Counted from the stretch's first letter, positions 7,910-17,635 are shown. The stretch: 64,000 bases of DNA from Streptomyces sp. NRRL F-2664 (GCF_000719345.1 NZ_JOFX01000019.1:1-64000), one strand, 5' to 3'. A program made the numbers and translations. Notes: generated by a model not told the origin, from the sequence alone.

Positions 7910-9976
7910 TCACAGGGGCCGGGCGCGGGCGAGCAGCATCGCCACGTCGTCCTGCTGCGCGCAGGGCAGCAGCCGCCGCAGAATCCGGTCGCAGAGCCCT
8001 TCCAGGGGCTCCTCCACCCCGTGCAGGGCCTGTCCCAGCTGTGCCATGCCCTGGTCGAGGTCGCGGTCGCGGGCTTCGATGAGTCCGTCGGTGTAGAGGA
8101 CGAGCAGGGTGCCCGGTGTCAGGCGCACCTCCTCGGTGCGGAAGTCGCGCCCGCCGGCGCCCAGCGGGGTCCCCGGCGGGCCGTGGAGGAAGGTGACGGC
8201 CCCACCGGGGGCGACGACGGCCGGCGGCGGGTGGCCGGCGCGGGCGATCGCGCAGGTGCCGGACGCCGCGTGGTGCACGGCGTACACGCAGGTCGCCATC
8301 TCGTCCTCGCCGAGGTCGGCGACGACGGCGTCGAGGGAGCGGAGCAGCTGCGCGGGAGGTACGCCGTGGCGCGCGAGGGTGCGTACGGCCGTGCGCAGCT
8401 GGCCCATGACGGCGGCCGCGTGGACGCCGTGGCCCATGACGTCGCCGATGACGAGTCCGGTCCGGCCGCCGGGCAGCGGGATGGCGTCGAACCAGTCGCC
8501 GCCGACGTCGTGGTCGCTGGCGGGCAGGTAGCGGCCGGTGAGGTCGAGGCCGGGGACCTCGGGCAGGGCGCTGTTGGTGAGGCTGCGCTGGAGGGTCAGG
8601 GCCGCCTGGCGCTGGCGGGTGTACATGCGGGCGTTGTCGATGTTGAGGGCGGCGCGGGCGACCAGTTCGTCGACGAGGACGCAGTCCTCGGCGTCGAAGG
8701 GCTCGCGCTCGCGGGTCCGGGTCACGGTGACCGCCCCCAGCACGGTGCCGCGGGCGACGAGCGGGACGAGGCGGGCCGAGCCCAGGGTGGCCAGGTAGGT
8801 CCGCAGGGCGGCGGCACGCGGGGAGGTGATCAGTGCGGGGATGTCGGAGACGTAGAGGTTCATGGGCCGGCCCTCGGCGACGACCCGTTCGTAGACGGTG
8901 CCCGCGGGGATCTGGAAGGTCTGGCCGGCGGTGAGTTTGGCGGTGGGGGCGGCGGGGTCGGGGAACCGGGCCGCCAGGCGGCGCAGGAGTCCGCGGGTGG
9001 AGGCGGCGGGCGCCGCGCCTTCGTCGGGGCCGAGGACCGATTCGAGCAGTTGTACGTCGGCGGAGTCCGCGAGGTGCGGTACGAGCAGGTCGACGATCTC
9101 CTGGGCGGTCTGGTGCAGGTCCAGGGTCGTGCCGATGCGGGTGCCGGCCTCGGCGAGCACGGCGAAGCGGTGCCGGGCCCGTTCGGCCTCGGCCTGGGCC
9201 TGCTGCCGCTCGGTGATGTCGATGAGGGAGGCGATGACGCCGAGGGGGCGCCCGGAGCCGTCGAGGAGGGGGGCGTAGGAGCAGGACCAGGTCCGGTCCC
9301 GGTCGGGGTCGGCGGGGGTCCGGCCGGTGCGGCGCACGTCGACGACGGCGGTGCCACTGTCGAGGACCTGCTGCATCGTCGCCTCCAGGGCGACGGCGTT
9401 GACCCCGGGGACGACGTCGGTGAGGCGTCTGCCGAGGTGCTCGGCGGCGGGGACGCCGTTCATCCGGGCGAGCGCGTCGTTGACGCGGAGGAAGCGCAGG
9501 TCGGGGCCGAGGGTGGCGAGGCCGATGGGCGACTGGGTGAAGAGGCTCTGCAGGGCGGCGAGGGAGTCGCGCATGTGGAGGACCTCGGAGGTCTCCACGG
9601 CGATGAGCAGGGCTCCGGTGCGGCCGGCGGCGTCGACGGCGGGGACGATCCACATCTCCATGACGACGCGGTGTCCGTCGCGGTGGCGTACGGGGAGGGT
9701 GCCGACGACGGCTTCGCCGGCCTGGACGCGGCGGGTCAGCTGGGCGGCCAGCTCGTGGTTGGCCTCGGGGACCAGGACGGTCGCGCCGGGGCGGCCGAGG
9801 ATGTCCTCGGGGCGGTGCCCGAGCAGGTCCTGCGCGGCCAGCGACCACTCCACGATGCGCCCGTCGGCGTCCTCCCGCCACAGGGCGATCGGCAGCAGCT
9901 CGCGGAGTACGCCCGCATAGCCGACTGCCGCGGCCGGCGGGTCCGGCACCGCGCTCGTCGACTGGTACGTCTCCAC
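7910..9976 (-). CDS. PAS-PAS-GAF SpoIIE-type serine phosphatase
   Basis: 688 residues, no membrane helix. Two PAS domains (about 25-140 and 145-260) come first. A GAF domain (about 275-440) follows, then a C-terminal PP2C/SpoIIE phosphatase (about 455-680) with metal ligands in GGDWFDAIPL and VIGDVMGHGVHAA. It converges with the preceding sensor phosphatase (25 bases between stops). Unlike its neighbour it lacks the HATPase domain. The likely substrate is a phosphorylated anti-sigma-factor antagonist. Start is GTG 9976. Confidence 0.9.
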   Translation of the reverse strand: METYQSTSAVPDPPAAAVGYAGVLRELLPIALWREDADGRIVEWSLAAQDLLGHRPEDILGRPGATVLVPEANHELAAQLTRRVQAGEAVVGTLPVRHRDGHRVVMEMWIVPAVDAAGRTGALLIAVETSEVLHMRDSLAALQSLFTQSPIGLATLGPDLRFLRVNDALARMNGVPAAEHLGRRLTDVVPGVNAVALEATMQQVLDSGTAVVDVRRTGRTPADPDRDRTWSCSYAPLLDGSGRPLGVIASLIDITERQQAQAEAERARHRFAVLAEAGTRIGTTLDLHQTAQEIVDLLVPHLADSADVQLLESVLGPDEGAAPAASTRGLLRRLAARFPDPAAPTAKLTAGQTFQIPAGTVYERVVAEGRPMNLYVSDIPALITSPRAAALRTYLATLGSARLVPLVARGTVLGAVTVTRTREREPFDAEDCVLVDELVARAALNIDNARMYTRQRQAALTLQRSLTNSALPEVPGLDLTGRYLPASDHDVGGDWFDAIPLPGGRTGLVIGDVMGHGVHAAAVMGQLRTAVRTLARHGVPPAQLLRSLDAVVADLGEDEMATCVYAVHHAASGTCAIARAGHPPPAVVAPGGAVTFLHGPPGTPLGAGGRDFRTEEVRLTPGTLLVLYTDGLIEARDRDLDQGMAQLGQALHGVEEPLEGLCDRILRRLLPCAQQDDVAMLLARARPL

Positions 9977-10162
9977 ACCGACCTCACCCCGGGCGCCCGA
10001 TTCCTACCGATTCACCCTATCCGAGGCGTCGGCGCCGGGCTCTGCGTCCGCCGGAAGGACCAGGTGAGGACCAGTACCTCCGCAGGGGCGGCTCGAAACC
10101 CCTGGCAGGTCACGGCGGCTGCGGCGCCGCCCCGGCCGGGCGCTGTGCGGGCGGGGACTCCG

Positions 10163-11527
10163 TCAAGGGCGCGCCATCAGCTCCCGGACCCCGCCGCTGA
10201 TCACCGCGGTCACGGGGATGCCCGCCCGGTCGACCAGGCCCGCCGCGACGGCCGCCCGGCGGCCGCTGTCGCACACCACCCAGATCTCCTGGTCCCTTGG
10301 CAGCTCGCCGATCCTGCGCGGCAGCTCGGCGAGGGGCACGGCGAGCGAGCCGGGGACGCCCCCTTCGGGGCGGTCCGGGCGGACGTCGAGCACCCGCTTG
10401 CCGTCGACGCGTCCGGCCAGGGCGGTCGCGTCCGTGGTGGGGAAGGTGCGCAGCGGACGGCCGGCGGCCGCCCAGGCGTCGGTGCCTCCCGCCAGGTATC
10501 CGGCGATGTCGTCGTATCCGATGCGCAGCAGCTGGACCGCAGCCTCGTGGGCGGCCTGGTCGGCCGGCTCCGGCAGGACCAGGACCAGCCGGGTGCCGAA
10601 GGGCACGACCTCGCCGACCAGGCTCGCGAAGCGCTCGTCGAGCTCGTCGCAGAGGGAGTCGGGGAGATGGCCGGCGGCGAAGGCCGCCCGGCTGCGTGCG
10701 TCGACGATCTGCGCGCCGCCGCCGAGAAGCCCTTCGACCACGGTCGGACCGAGCGGACGCACCCGGGGCGGGCCGCCCAGCACTCGGGGCCCGGCGCCGT
10801 TGACGGAGCCCATGTGGCGGTAGTACGCCGGGTAGGGGGGCAGGCCGGACAGGCGTGCGCGGACGAACTCCTCCTCGTCCTGCGCGGTGAGCACGGGGTT
10901 GGTGCGACGCTCTGCGCCGACCGTGCTGGTCCGCTCCCCCGACACCGGGCCGGCCGCACAGGAGCTGCCCGCGCCGTGTGTCGGCAGGACGCGCGTGCCG
11001 TCCGGAAGGAGGGCGAGCCGGCGCAGCGTGCGGTACTGGGCCCGGGCCAGCTCCTCGGTGCGGCCGCCGCCGGACAGGTCGGTGCGGCCGGCGTTGCCGA
11101 CGAGGAGGCTGCCTCCGGTGAAGACGGCGGAGGGGGCCCGGGAGTCGTCGTCGAAGACCAGGTAGGCGGTGTGCTCAGCGGTGTGGCCCGGGGTTTCGAC
11201 GGCCCGCACGGTCACGTCGCCGACGCGGACCTCGTCGTCCTGGGCGAGGGGCAGGTGGTCGAAGGCGTACGGGGCGCGGGCCGGGCCGGCGATCGTGGCC
11301 CCGGTCGCCGCGCGGACCTCCAGCGCGCCGGAGACGTAGTCGTTGTGGATGTGGGTCTCCAGGACGTACCGGATCCCGACCCCTTTGGCCGAGCAGGTTT
11401 CCATCAGCTCCCAGCAGTCGCGCTGCGGGTCGACGAGGGCGGCCTCGTCGCCGCTGACGAGCAGGTAGCTGGTGTCCCCGAGCGAGGGGGTGGGGATGAC
11501 GTCGATCGTCGCCTCGGAACCGTTCAT
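10163..11527 (-). CDS. MBL-fold hydrolase with two rhodanese domains (persulfide dioxygenase/sulfurtransferase-like)
   Basis: 454 residues: metallo-beta-lactamase domain (about 1-245) then two rhodanese repeats. The first rhodanese (about 255-345) lacks an active-site Cys; the second (about 360-454) has VVCDSGRRA with the catalytic Cys. In the MBL part the usual HxHxDH is HIHNDY, and the Asp of the TGD metal motif is Gly (TGGSLLVG), so metal binding must differ from ETHE1 dioxygenase. Its ATG overlaps the sulfite oxidase stop by 4 bases, so both are translated together. Inference: persulfide or thiosulfate sulfur is converted to sulfite, which the partner then oxidises. Confidence 0.88.
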   Translation of the reverse strand: MNGSEATIDVIPTPSLGDTSYLLVSGDEAALVDPQRDCWELMETCSAKGVGIRYVLETHIHNDYVSGALEVRAATGATIAGPARAPYAFDHLPLAQDDEVRVGDVTVRAVETPGHTAEHTAYLVFDDDSRAPSAVFTGGSLLVGNAGRTDLSGGGRTEELARAQYRTLRRLALLPDGTRVLPTHGAGSSCAAGPVSGERTSTVGAERRTNPVLTAQDEEEFVRARLSGLPPYPAYYRHMGSVNGAGPRVLGGPPRVRPLGPTVVEGLLGGGAQIVDARSRAAFAAGHLPDSLCDELDERFASLVGEVVPFGTRLVLVLPEPADQAAHEAAVQLLRIGYDDIAGYLAGGTDAWAAAGRPLRTFPTTDATALAGRVDGKRVLDVRPDRPEGGVPGSLAVPLAELPRRIGELPRDQEIWVVCDSGRRAAVAAGLVDRAGIPVTAVISGGVRELMARP

Positions 11528-12639
11528 ACGACCACCACCTCCACGCAGGCCACGGGGTTGCAGCCGTAGCCACGGGCGTTCCACGGGGCCTGCGACGGCT
11601 GAGCGTCGCCGCGGGCGTCGGTCGCGCGGGACAGCACCCGGTACGGTCCCGGCTCTTGCGGCGTCCACCGGTAGGACCAGCTGCGCCAGGCGTAGGGGCC
11701 GGCCGGCGGTTCGAGGACGGCCGGCTGCCATCCGCGCACGTGTTCCCGGTCGCGGCCGTCGTCGGCGTGCTCGGCGCGTACCTCGACCCGGCGCACGGGG
11801 ACGCCGTCGCCGGACCAGGCGTGGCCGCGGACCACGCTCTCGTGGCCGCGGCGCAGGTCCTCGTCCGGTGCGGGCTCGGTGATGAGCGACTTGACCCGCA
11901 GGGCGGTCACCGGGCCCTCCGGGGTGCCGCGGGGGTCGAGGTAGAGGTACTCCTCGGCCTGGAAGACGCCGTCGAACGGGCGGGTGAGGGCCTCCGCGCC
12001 GACCAGCCACTTCACATCGGCGACGGCGTACCGGCCGGGGACGACCAGGCGGACCGGCGCGCCGTGCTCGGGGGTGAGGGGTGCGCCGTTCATGCGGGTG
12101 GCCAGGAGGGTGTCCGGGTGGCGGGCCACGGCGAGGGGGAGGCTGCGTGCGAAGGGGGTGCCGCGGCCGCGCACGGTGCCGCGATCGGCTCCGGTGAACA
12201 GGATCTCGACGGCGGCGGGGTCGATGCCGGCGCGATCGGCGAGGAGGAGGAAGGGCACGCCGGCGAAGCGTGCGCAGCCCACCGCCCGCTGGCTCCAGGG
12301 CAGGCCGGGCGGCAGCGGCCGCATGAGGCTTCGGCCGTTGCCCGCGCATTCCAGGACGACGTCGAGCTCCTGGTGTTCCAGGGCGAGGAGTTCCTCGTGG
12401 CCGACGCAGAGGGGGGTGGCGACGGCGCCGCCGACCCGGAGCCGCCACCGGCCGGGGTCGGCCTCCGGGATGCCGAAGTGGTCGCGTACGAAGAGGGCCG
12501 CTGCCGGGGTGGTCGGCTCGGCCAGGGCGGCCGCGGGGGTCTGCGCGTTGAAGGGGTCGTCCGTGACCGTCTCGGGGGCCCAGACCGTGGCGCCGGGCCC
12601 GCGGGCGACCCGGAGGTCCGGCTCTGCCGTCATGGCCAC
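11524..12639 (-). CDS. Sulfite oxidase family molybdenum enzyme
   Basis: 371 residues, no signal peptide, so cytoplasmic. Contains the molybdopterin-binding oxidoreductase fold with cofactor Cys C98 in LECAGNGRS, the family's CAGN motif, and the C-terminal Mo-co dimerisation domain (about 240-371). No heme b5 domain is present, as usual in bacteria. Family role: two-electron oxidation of sulfite to sulfate. A GGGAGG ribosome site precedes the ATG. The next gene starts inside its stop codon, tying it to the MBL/rhodanese protein. Confidence 0.93.
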   Translation of the reverse strand: MAMTAEPDLRVARGPGATVWAPETVTDDPFNAQTPAAALAEPTTPAAALFVRDHFGIPEADPGRWRLRVGGAVATPLCVGHEELLALEHQELDVVLECAGNGRSLMRPLPPGLPWSQRAVGCARFAGVPFLLLADRAGIDPAAVEILFTGADRGTVRGRGTPFARSLPLAVARHPDTLLATRMNGAPLTPEHGAPVRLVVPGRYAVADVKWLVGAEALTRPFDGVFQAEEYLYLDPRGTPEGPVTALRVKSLITEPAPDEDLRRGHESVVRGHAWSGDGVPVRRVEVRAEHADDGRDREHVRGWQPAVLEPPAGPYAWRSWSYRWTPQEPGPYRVLSRATDARGDAQPSQAPWNARGYGCNPVACVEVVVV

Positions 12640-12736
12640 CTCCCGTCGGCCTCGTGCGGAGTGCGACGCGGATTCCTTCCAGCGTACGTCCCGCAGGGCT
12701 GGCCAGGTGCGTCCGTGGTGCGCAGGGAGGGACGGC

Positions 12737-12770
12737 GCACCGCCGAAGGTATCGAAGCCCTCGGCGGTGC
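12737..12770 (-). terminator. Hairpin terminator after the aminotransferase gene
   Basis: Perfect 10-base arms GCACCGCCGA / TCGGCGGTGC around a 14-base loop, starting one base after the aminotransferase stop codon. It separates the EamA/aminotransferase unit from the sulfite oxidase operon. Confidence 0.7.
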
Positions 12771-12771
12771 T

Positions 12772-14031
12772 TCAGGAGCACCGGGCTTCTCGAGGGGGTG
12801 TTGCGCACGACACGCCCTGAGCGGGTTCGCGGGGGCGGGGGACCTCCGCCGTGTCCAGGACCGCAGCGATCCCCTGGGCCAGGCACGGGATCCGGTGGGC
12901 CGGTATGCCGGCGATGTTGATGCGCCCCGAGGTCGTCCCGTAGATGGCGTACTGCCTGCGCAGCCGGAGCATCTGGTTCGGGGTCAGCGGCAGCATGGAG
13001 AACATGCCCTTCTGGCGGGCCAGCGCGCGTGCCTGGTCCGTGCGGCCGAGGGCGTCGAGGTGGGCGGTCAGGTCCGCGCGGTTGGCCATGATCCGGTTGC
13101 GCATGAGGTCCAGCTCGGCCCGCCAGGAGGCCCGCAGCCCCTGGTCCTGGAGGATCGTCGTCACGACGGCCGCGCCGTGCTCGGGCGGCATCGAGTACAG
13201 GGTGCGGGCTGCGTTCTGCAGGGCCGTCTCGGCGTGCCGTACGGCCCGGGCGGAGGCGCCGAGCACGATGGCGCAGCCGACGCGGTCGCTGTAGAGGCCG
13301 AAGTTCTTCGAGCAGCTGACCGCGATCAGCATCTCGGGCACCCGGGCCGCCAGCAGCCGTGTGGCCAGCAGGTCGGCCTCCAGGCCGTCGCCGAGCCCGT
13401 GGTAGGCGAGGTCGACGAAGGGCACCCAGCCGCCGCGCAGCGCCGACTCGGCCAGCGCCTCCCAGTCGTCGAGGAGCGGGTCGACGCCCGTCGGGTTGTG
13501 GCAGCAGCCCTGGAGCAGGACGACGTCGTCGCGCCGGGCGTCCGCCAGCTGCCGCAGCGCCCCGGCCGCGTCGAAGCCGCCCTCGGCGTCCCGCCAGCCG
13601 AAGGTGCGGACCGTGAGGCCGGCTGCCTCCAGGATGGGCCGGTGGTTGACGTAGGCGGGGTCACTGATCCACACCGTGGCGCCCGGCCGGGTACGGAAGA
13701 CCAGGTCGGCGAGGAGTCGCAGCGCTCCGGAGCCCGCTACGGTCTGGACGGCGGCGGCCCGCTCGGCGGGCCCGTCGGGGCCCAGGACCAGGTCGAGCAG
13801 GGCGCTGTTGAAGGCGGTGTTCCCGGAGAGGCCGCGGTACTCCTTGGACTCGGAGCGCTCGGCGAGCCGGATCTCGGCCTCCCGGACGGCTGCCATCACG
13901 GGGGTGGTCCCGCTCTGGTCCCGGTAGACGCCGAGGACGAGGTTGAGGCGTTCGGGCCGCTCGTCGCCGCCGAACTCGTACGTCAGGTCCCACAGCGGGT
14001 CGGTGGGCGGCGGGGGAAGGAGCTCAAGCAT
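12772..14031 (-). CDS. Class I aromatic/aspartate aminotransferase
   Basis: 419-residue PLP enzyme of the tyrosine/aspartate aminotransferase type. Visible features: LNLVLGVYRD near the N-terminus, HNPTG (Asn contact to PLP) at about 179, and the Schiff-base lysine K242 in SCSKNFGLYSDR. Length fits the family. Its ATG lies inside the end of the EamA transporter gene (8-base overlap), so the two are co-expressed. A divergent Lrp/AsnC regulator sits just beyond. Inference: amino-acid turnover with export of the substrate or product. Confidence 0.92.
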   Translation of the reverse strand: MLELLPPPPTDPLWDLTYEFGGDERPERLNLVLGVYRDQSGTTPVMAAVREAEIRLAERSESKEYRGLSGNTAFNSALLDLVLGPDGPAERAAAVQTVAGSGALRLLADLVFRTRPGATVWISDPAYVNHRPILEAAGLTVRTFGWRDAEGGFDAAGALRQLADARRDDVVLLQGCCHNPTGVDPLLDDWEALAESALRGGWVPFVDLAYHGLGDGLEADLLATRLLAARVPEMLIAVSCSKNFGLYSDRVGCAIVLGASARAVRHAETALQNAARTLYSMPPEHGAAVVTTILQDQGLRASWRAELDLMRNRIMANRADLTAHLDALGRTDQARALARQKGMFSMLPLTPNQMLRLRRQYAIYGTTSGRINIAGIPAHRIPCLAQGIAAVLDTAEVPRPREPAQGVSCATPPREARCS

Positions 14032-15010
14032 CTGCGGGGACCTCGGGTCGGGGGCGGCGGTTGGCGAGGACGACGCCGGCGGTGATCAGGGGCACGCCGG
14101 CCAGGACGGCGGCGGTCGGTGATTCGCCGAGCAGGGGGATCGCGAGCAGGACCACGGCGACGGGGCTGAGGCTGCCGACGACGGAGCTGCGTTCGGCGCC
14201 GAGGCGGCGGATGGCGAAGGCGTACAGCAGACCCGCGCACAGCCCGACCCCGAGCCCCTGCACGACCAGGAACAGTGCGATGTCGCCGCCGGTCGCCCGG
14301 GCGATCCCGGTGGGCAGGACGCCGGTCAGGACGAGCAGCGCGACGATCAGGAAGGAGGGCAGGCACAGCAGGCCGATCGACCCCACGGGGTCGAGGTCCA
14401 CCTCGCGCAGCCCCACGGTGTAGAGGGCCCACAGGCCGCTGGCGACCAGCAGGGTGCCGGAGCCGGCGAGGACGGCCGTGTCCACGGGGACGACGTAGCG
14501 CCAGACGAGGGCGACGACCCCGGTGGCGATCAGCGCGAGGCCGAGGGCCTGGGTCCCCCGGGGGACGCCGTGGCCGCGCCGGATCATGATCAGGGAGACG
14601 AAGAGCGGGACCATGCCGGGGACGATGGAGCCGACGAAGGCCGCAGAGGTCAGCGCTCCGCCGTGCATCGCGGCCAGGAAGAACGGCACCCCGGCCCCGC
14701 AGACGATCTTCAGGGCCGGGCCGGGGCGCACGGCGGCGAGGGCGCGGCGGCGCCGCCACAGGGCGGGCAGCAGCAGGAGGGGCGGCAGACCGAAGCGCAG
14801 CAGGGCCGCGTCCGCGGGCAGCAGTGAGGAGGTGCTCAGGGCGCGGGCGCTGAGGGCGAACGCCGCCCAGATCGACACGGTCACCAGCAGGGCCAGCATG
14901 CCCTGGGCCTGCGGGGAGAGCCCGCGCCCGCCGGGGTGTCCGGCGCGCGGGCCCGCCGCATCGGGAGGCAGGGTCGCCCGGGTGGTGTGCGTCGCGACCA
15001 AGGGATCCAC
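14024..15010 (-). CDS. EamA-family (DMT) exporter
   Basis: 328 residues with about ten hydrophobic helices in two EamA repeats, typical of drug/metabolite or amino-acid exporters. The GTG at 15010 was chosen because GGAGG lies 7 bases upstream. Longer forms would run through the promoter region of the divergent Lrp gene. It is translationally coupled to the aromatic aminotransferase. Regulation by the divergent Lrp protein is the simplest reading, by analogy with Lrp-controlled amino-acid exporters. Confidence 0.9.
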   Translation of the reverse strand: MDPLVATHTTRATLPPDAAGPRAGHPGGRGLSPQAQGMLALLVTVSIWAAFALSARALSTSSLLPADAALLRFGLPPLLLLPALWRRRRALAAVRPGPALKIVCGAGVPFFLAAMHGGALTSAAFVGSIVPGMVPLFVSLIMIRRGHGVPRGTQALGLALIATGVVALVWRYVVPVDTAVLAGSGTLLVASGLWALYTVGLREVDLDPVGSIGLLCLPSFLIVALLVLTGVLPTGIARATGGDIALFLVVQGLGVGLCAGLLYAFAIRRLGAERSSVVGSLSPVAVVLLAIPLLGESPTAAVLAGVPLITAGVVLANRRPRPEVPADA

Positions 15011-15109
15011 TCCAGCCTCCGGGGCACGGACCGGTCCGGCCCGTTCGGGAGCAACGCTAGGGCTTCGGCCGGGGCAGCCGATTGCCAGTTCTGCCGCTCG
15101 GACATACGT

Positions 15110-15128
15110 TTGGGGCAGGATCTGCCAA
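15110..15128. promoter_or_regulatory. Inverted repeat over the Lrp gene ribosome site
   Basis: GGCAG-GAT-CTGCC flanked by TTGG and AA, just before the Lrp start and touching its AAGGAG. The related GCAGCC/TTCTGCC words at 15075-15094 suggest more than one binding site in the 127 bp divergent spacer. Candidate autoregulatory operator. Confidence 0.4.
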
Positions 15129-15137
15129 GGAGTGGCC

Positions 15138-15626
15138 ATGGACGCAGTCGATCTGCAGATCATCCGGGAGTTGCAGACGGACGGGCGCCTTTCCAACCAG
15201 GAACTGGCGGACCGCGTACGGCTCTCCCCGTCGCCCTGCCTGCGCCGGGTCCGGCGGCTGGAGGAGGCGGGCCTGATCCGCGGTTACACCGCCATGGTCG
15301 ACCAGGTCGCCTTCGGGCTGCCGGTGACCGTCTTCGTCCGGATACGGCTGGAGCGGCACACGGCGGAGGCGGTGCGGCTCTTCGAGGAGCACGTCGCGGT
15401 CATCGAGCACATCCAGGACTGCTACCTGATGGCGGGCAGCAGCGACTACCTCCTCCGGGTCGTCATCGAGGATCTGGAGGCGTACGAGGCCCTGGTGCGC
15501 CACCGGATCCACGCGATCCCCGGAATCGCCTCGATCGAGTCGAGCTTCGCGTACGGCAGCGTGAAGCAGTCCAGGACCTACCCGCGGCCGGCGCCGGGCG
15601 CCTCCCGGCGGCCGCGGGGGACGTAG
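15138..15626 (+). CDS. Lrp/AsnC-family transcriptional regulator
   Basis: 162 residues. N-terminal winged helix-turn-helix (about 1-60: DLQIIRELQTDGRLSNQELADRV) and C-terminal RAM/AsnC ligand-binding domain (about 65-145). The ATG at 15138 follows AAGGAG. It is divergent from the EamA exporter and aminotransferase, the likely targets. The basic C-terminal tail (ASRRPRGT) is extra to the domain. Effector amino acid unknown. Confidence 0.93.
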   Translation: MDAVDLQIIRELQTDGRLSNQELADRVRLSPSPCLRRVRRLEEAGLIRGYTAMVDQVAFGLPVTVFVRIRLERHTAEAVRLFEEHVAVIEHIQDCYLMAGSSDYLLRVVIEDLEAYEALVRHRIHAIPGIASIESSFAYGSVKQSRTYPRPAPGASRRPRGT

Positions 15627-15641
15627 GCCCGGCCGCAACTC

Positions 15642-16160
15642 CTACTGCGGGGCTTCGACCGCCGCCTCGAAGGCGGCGTGGGCGGCTTCGTCGAAGAGCA
15701 CGAAGCGCACTTCCTGGACCTCCGTACGGGCTGCGCGGACCGTGCCGACCGCGATCCGCGCGCCGTCGTCCAGGGGCCAGCCGTAGATGCCGGTCGAGAT
15801 GGCCGGGAAGGCGACCGTGCGGGCGCCCAGTTCGTCGGCGACGCGCAGCGATTCGCGGTAGCAGGAGGCGAGCAGTTCCGACCGGTCCTCGTCCCGCGAC
15901 CAGACGGGACCGACGGTGTGGATCACATGGTCGGCGGCCAGTCGGCCGGCGGTGGTGGCGACGGCCCGGCCGGTGGCGAGGCCCTTGCCGTAGTGCGAGC
16001 GCCGCAGGTCCTCGCAGGCCGCGAGGATCTCGGGGCCGCCCTTGCGGTGGATGGCGCCGTCGACCCCGCCGCCGCCGAGCAGCGAGGAGTTGGCGGCGTT
16101 GACGATGGCATCGGCATGCTGGGCGGTGATGTCGCCGCGCACCAGGGTGATGCGGACCAT
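15642..16160 (-). CDS. Macro-domain protein, O-acetyl-ADP-ribose deacetylase-like
   Basis: 172 residues, almost all one MacroD-type domain: GDITAQHADAIVNAANSSLLGGGGVDGAIH carries the ADP-ribose pocket and catalytic Asn/Asp, followed by VIHTVGPVW and FPAISTGIYGWP. Family members hydrolyse O-acetyl-ADP-ribose and mono-ADP-ribose esters. The ATG at 16160 follows AAAGGAG. Its neighbours do not explain its role. Confidence 0.94.
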   Translation of the reverse strand: MVRITLVRGDITAQHADAIVNAANSSLLGGGGVDGAIHRKGGPEILAACEDLRRSHYGKGLATGRAVATTAGRLAADHVIHTVGPVWSRDEDRSELLASCYRESLRVADELGARTVAFPAISTGIYGWPLDDGARIAVGTVRAARTEVQEVRFVLFDEAAHAAFEAAVEAPQ

Positions 16161-16216
16161 CGGACTCCTTTCGCGGGTGGGTGCCGGCCGGGGGCGGGCG
16201 TCGGGGGCGGCCGGGC

Positions 16217-17635
16217 TCATGCGGCCCTGCGCAGGTGGCGCCAGACCGCCTTGGCCGCGTTGTGGCCGGACATGCCGTGGACGCCGGGTCCGGGCGGGGT
16301 CGCCGAGGAGCAGAGGAAGACCGCCGGGTGGGCGGTGGTGTACGGCGAGAGGCTGAGCCGCGGGCGCAGCAGCAGCTGGAGGCCCGAGGCGGCGCCGCAG
16401 GCGATGTCCCCGCCGACGTAGTTGGGGTTGCGGGCGGCGAGCTGGGGTGGGCCGGCGGTGGCGCGGGCCAGGACCAGGTCGCGGAAGCCCGGGGCGAAGC
16501 GCTCCAGTTGTCGCTCGACGGCGTCGGTGAGGTCACCCTCCCAGCGCGCGGGGACGTGCCCGTACGCCCAGAAGACGTGCTTGCCGGCGGGGGCCCTGCC
16601 GGGGTCGACGAGGCTGGGTTGCGCCGTGATCAGGAAGGGTGTGCGGGGGGCGCGGCCGCCCGAGGCGAGCTGGAGGGCGGCGTCGATGTCGCGGGTGCGG
16701 GGGCCGACCTGGACGGTGCCGGCGCGGCGCGGCGCCTCGGCCGTCCACGGGACCGGTCCGTCCAGCGCGTAGTCGATCTTGAAGACGGATGCTCCGTACC
16801 GGTAGCCGTCGTACGCGCGGCCGAGGCGGGCGATGCGGGCCAGCGCGGTCGGCGAGGTGTCGAAGACGTAGGCACGGGCGGGCGGGAGGTCGTCGAGCCG
16901 CTTGACGTGGAAGTCGGTGTGGATCTCGCCGCCGAGGTCGCGTACGTATGCAGCGAGCGCGTCGGAGATGGACTGCGAGCCGCCGCGGGGCATCGGCCAG
17001 CCGTTGGCGTGGGCCGCCAGGGCGAAGACCAGGCCGACCGCGCCGGTCCCGATCCCGCCGAGGGGGGCGATGACGTGGGCGACGAGCCCGGCGAACAGCG
17101 CCCGGGCCCGATCGTCCCGGAAGCGGCGCAGGAGCCACGTCGAGGGCGGCAGCCCGGCGAGCCCGAACCGGGCGAGGGTCACCGGGTCGCGGGGCAGCGC
17201 GGTGTCCGGCAGGGACATGAAGTCCCGGGCCAGGGTGTCCCATCGGCCGACGAACGGGCCGACCAGGCGCCGGTAGGCGCCGGCGTCGCGCGGCCCCAGG
17301 GACGCCGCCGTCTCGGCGACGGAGCGCGAGAGGACGGCGGCCGTACCGTCGTCGAAGGGGTGCGCCATGGGCAGCGGGGCGTGCAGCCATTCCAGCCCGT
17401 ACCGCTTCAGCGGCATCGTGGCGAAGACCGGCGAGCCGATGCCGAGGGGGTGCACCGCGGAGCAGGGGTCGTGCCGGAAGCCGGGGAGGGTCAGCTCCTC
17501 GGTCCGGGCTCCGCCGCCGACGATGCCGGCCGCCTCGAAGACGGCCACGGAGAAGCCGCGCCGGGCCAGTTCGACGGCGGCCGTCAGCCCGTTGGGGCCC
17601 GCCCCGACCACGACCACATCGAAGATCGACGGCAC
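16217..17635 (-). CDS. NAD(P)/FAD-dependent oxidoreductase, CrtI/PYROXD2-like
   Basis: 472 residues. The dinucleotide motif [19 protein letters not shown] opens the protein, followed by GGGARTEE and a C-terminal motif ([14 protein letters not shown]) typical of phytoene-desaturase-related amine-oxidase-fold enzymes. I set the start at the second GTG (17635), because GAAGGAG lies 5 bases before it while the first GTG overlaps that ribosome site. No carotenoid genes are nearby, so a carotenoid role is unlikely. Substrate unknown. Confidence 0.88.
   Translation of the reverse strand: MPSIFDVVVVGAGPNGLTAAVELARRGFSVAVFEAAGIVGGGARTEELTLPGFRHDPCSAVHPLGIGSPVFATMPLKRYGLEWLHAPLPMAHPFDDGTAAVLSRSVAETAASLGPRDAGAYRRLVGPFVGRWDTLARDFMSLPDTALPRDPVTLARFGLAGLPPSTWLLRRFRDDRARALFAGLVAHVIAPLGGIGTGAVGLVFALAAHANGWPMPRGGSQSISDALAAYVRDLGGEIHTDFHVKRLDDLPPARAYVFDTSPTALARIARLGRAYDGYRYGASVFKIDYALDGPVPWTAEAPRRAGTVQVGPRTRDIDAALQLASGGRAPRTPFLITAQPSLVDPGRAPAGKHVFWAYGHVPARWEGDLTDAVERQLERFAPGFRDLVLARATAGPPQLAARNPNYVGGDIACGAASGLQLLLRPRLSLSPYTTAHPAVFLCSSATPPGPGVHGMSGHNAAKAVWRHLRRAA

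Noticed and set aside
7823..11569. Very long plus-strand open frame
   Set aside because: Antisense to two well-supported genes (SpoIIE phosphatase and MBL/rhodanese protein), Gly/Val/Asp-rich shadow composition.
15642..16160. Macro-domain gene as part of a toxin-antitoxin pair (DarT/DarG type)
   Set aside because: No DarT-like gene beside it, and the sequence matches the ordinary MacroD deacetylase type.
16217..17635. Carotenoid biosynthesis cluster because of the CrtI-like enzyme
   Set aside because: No CrtE, CrtB or CrtY homologue is nearby; the enzyme fits the broader PYROXD2-like group.
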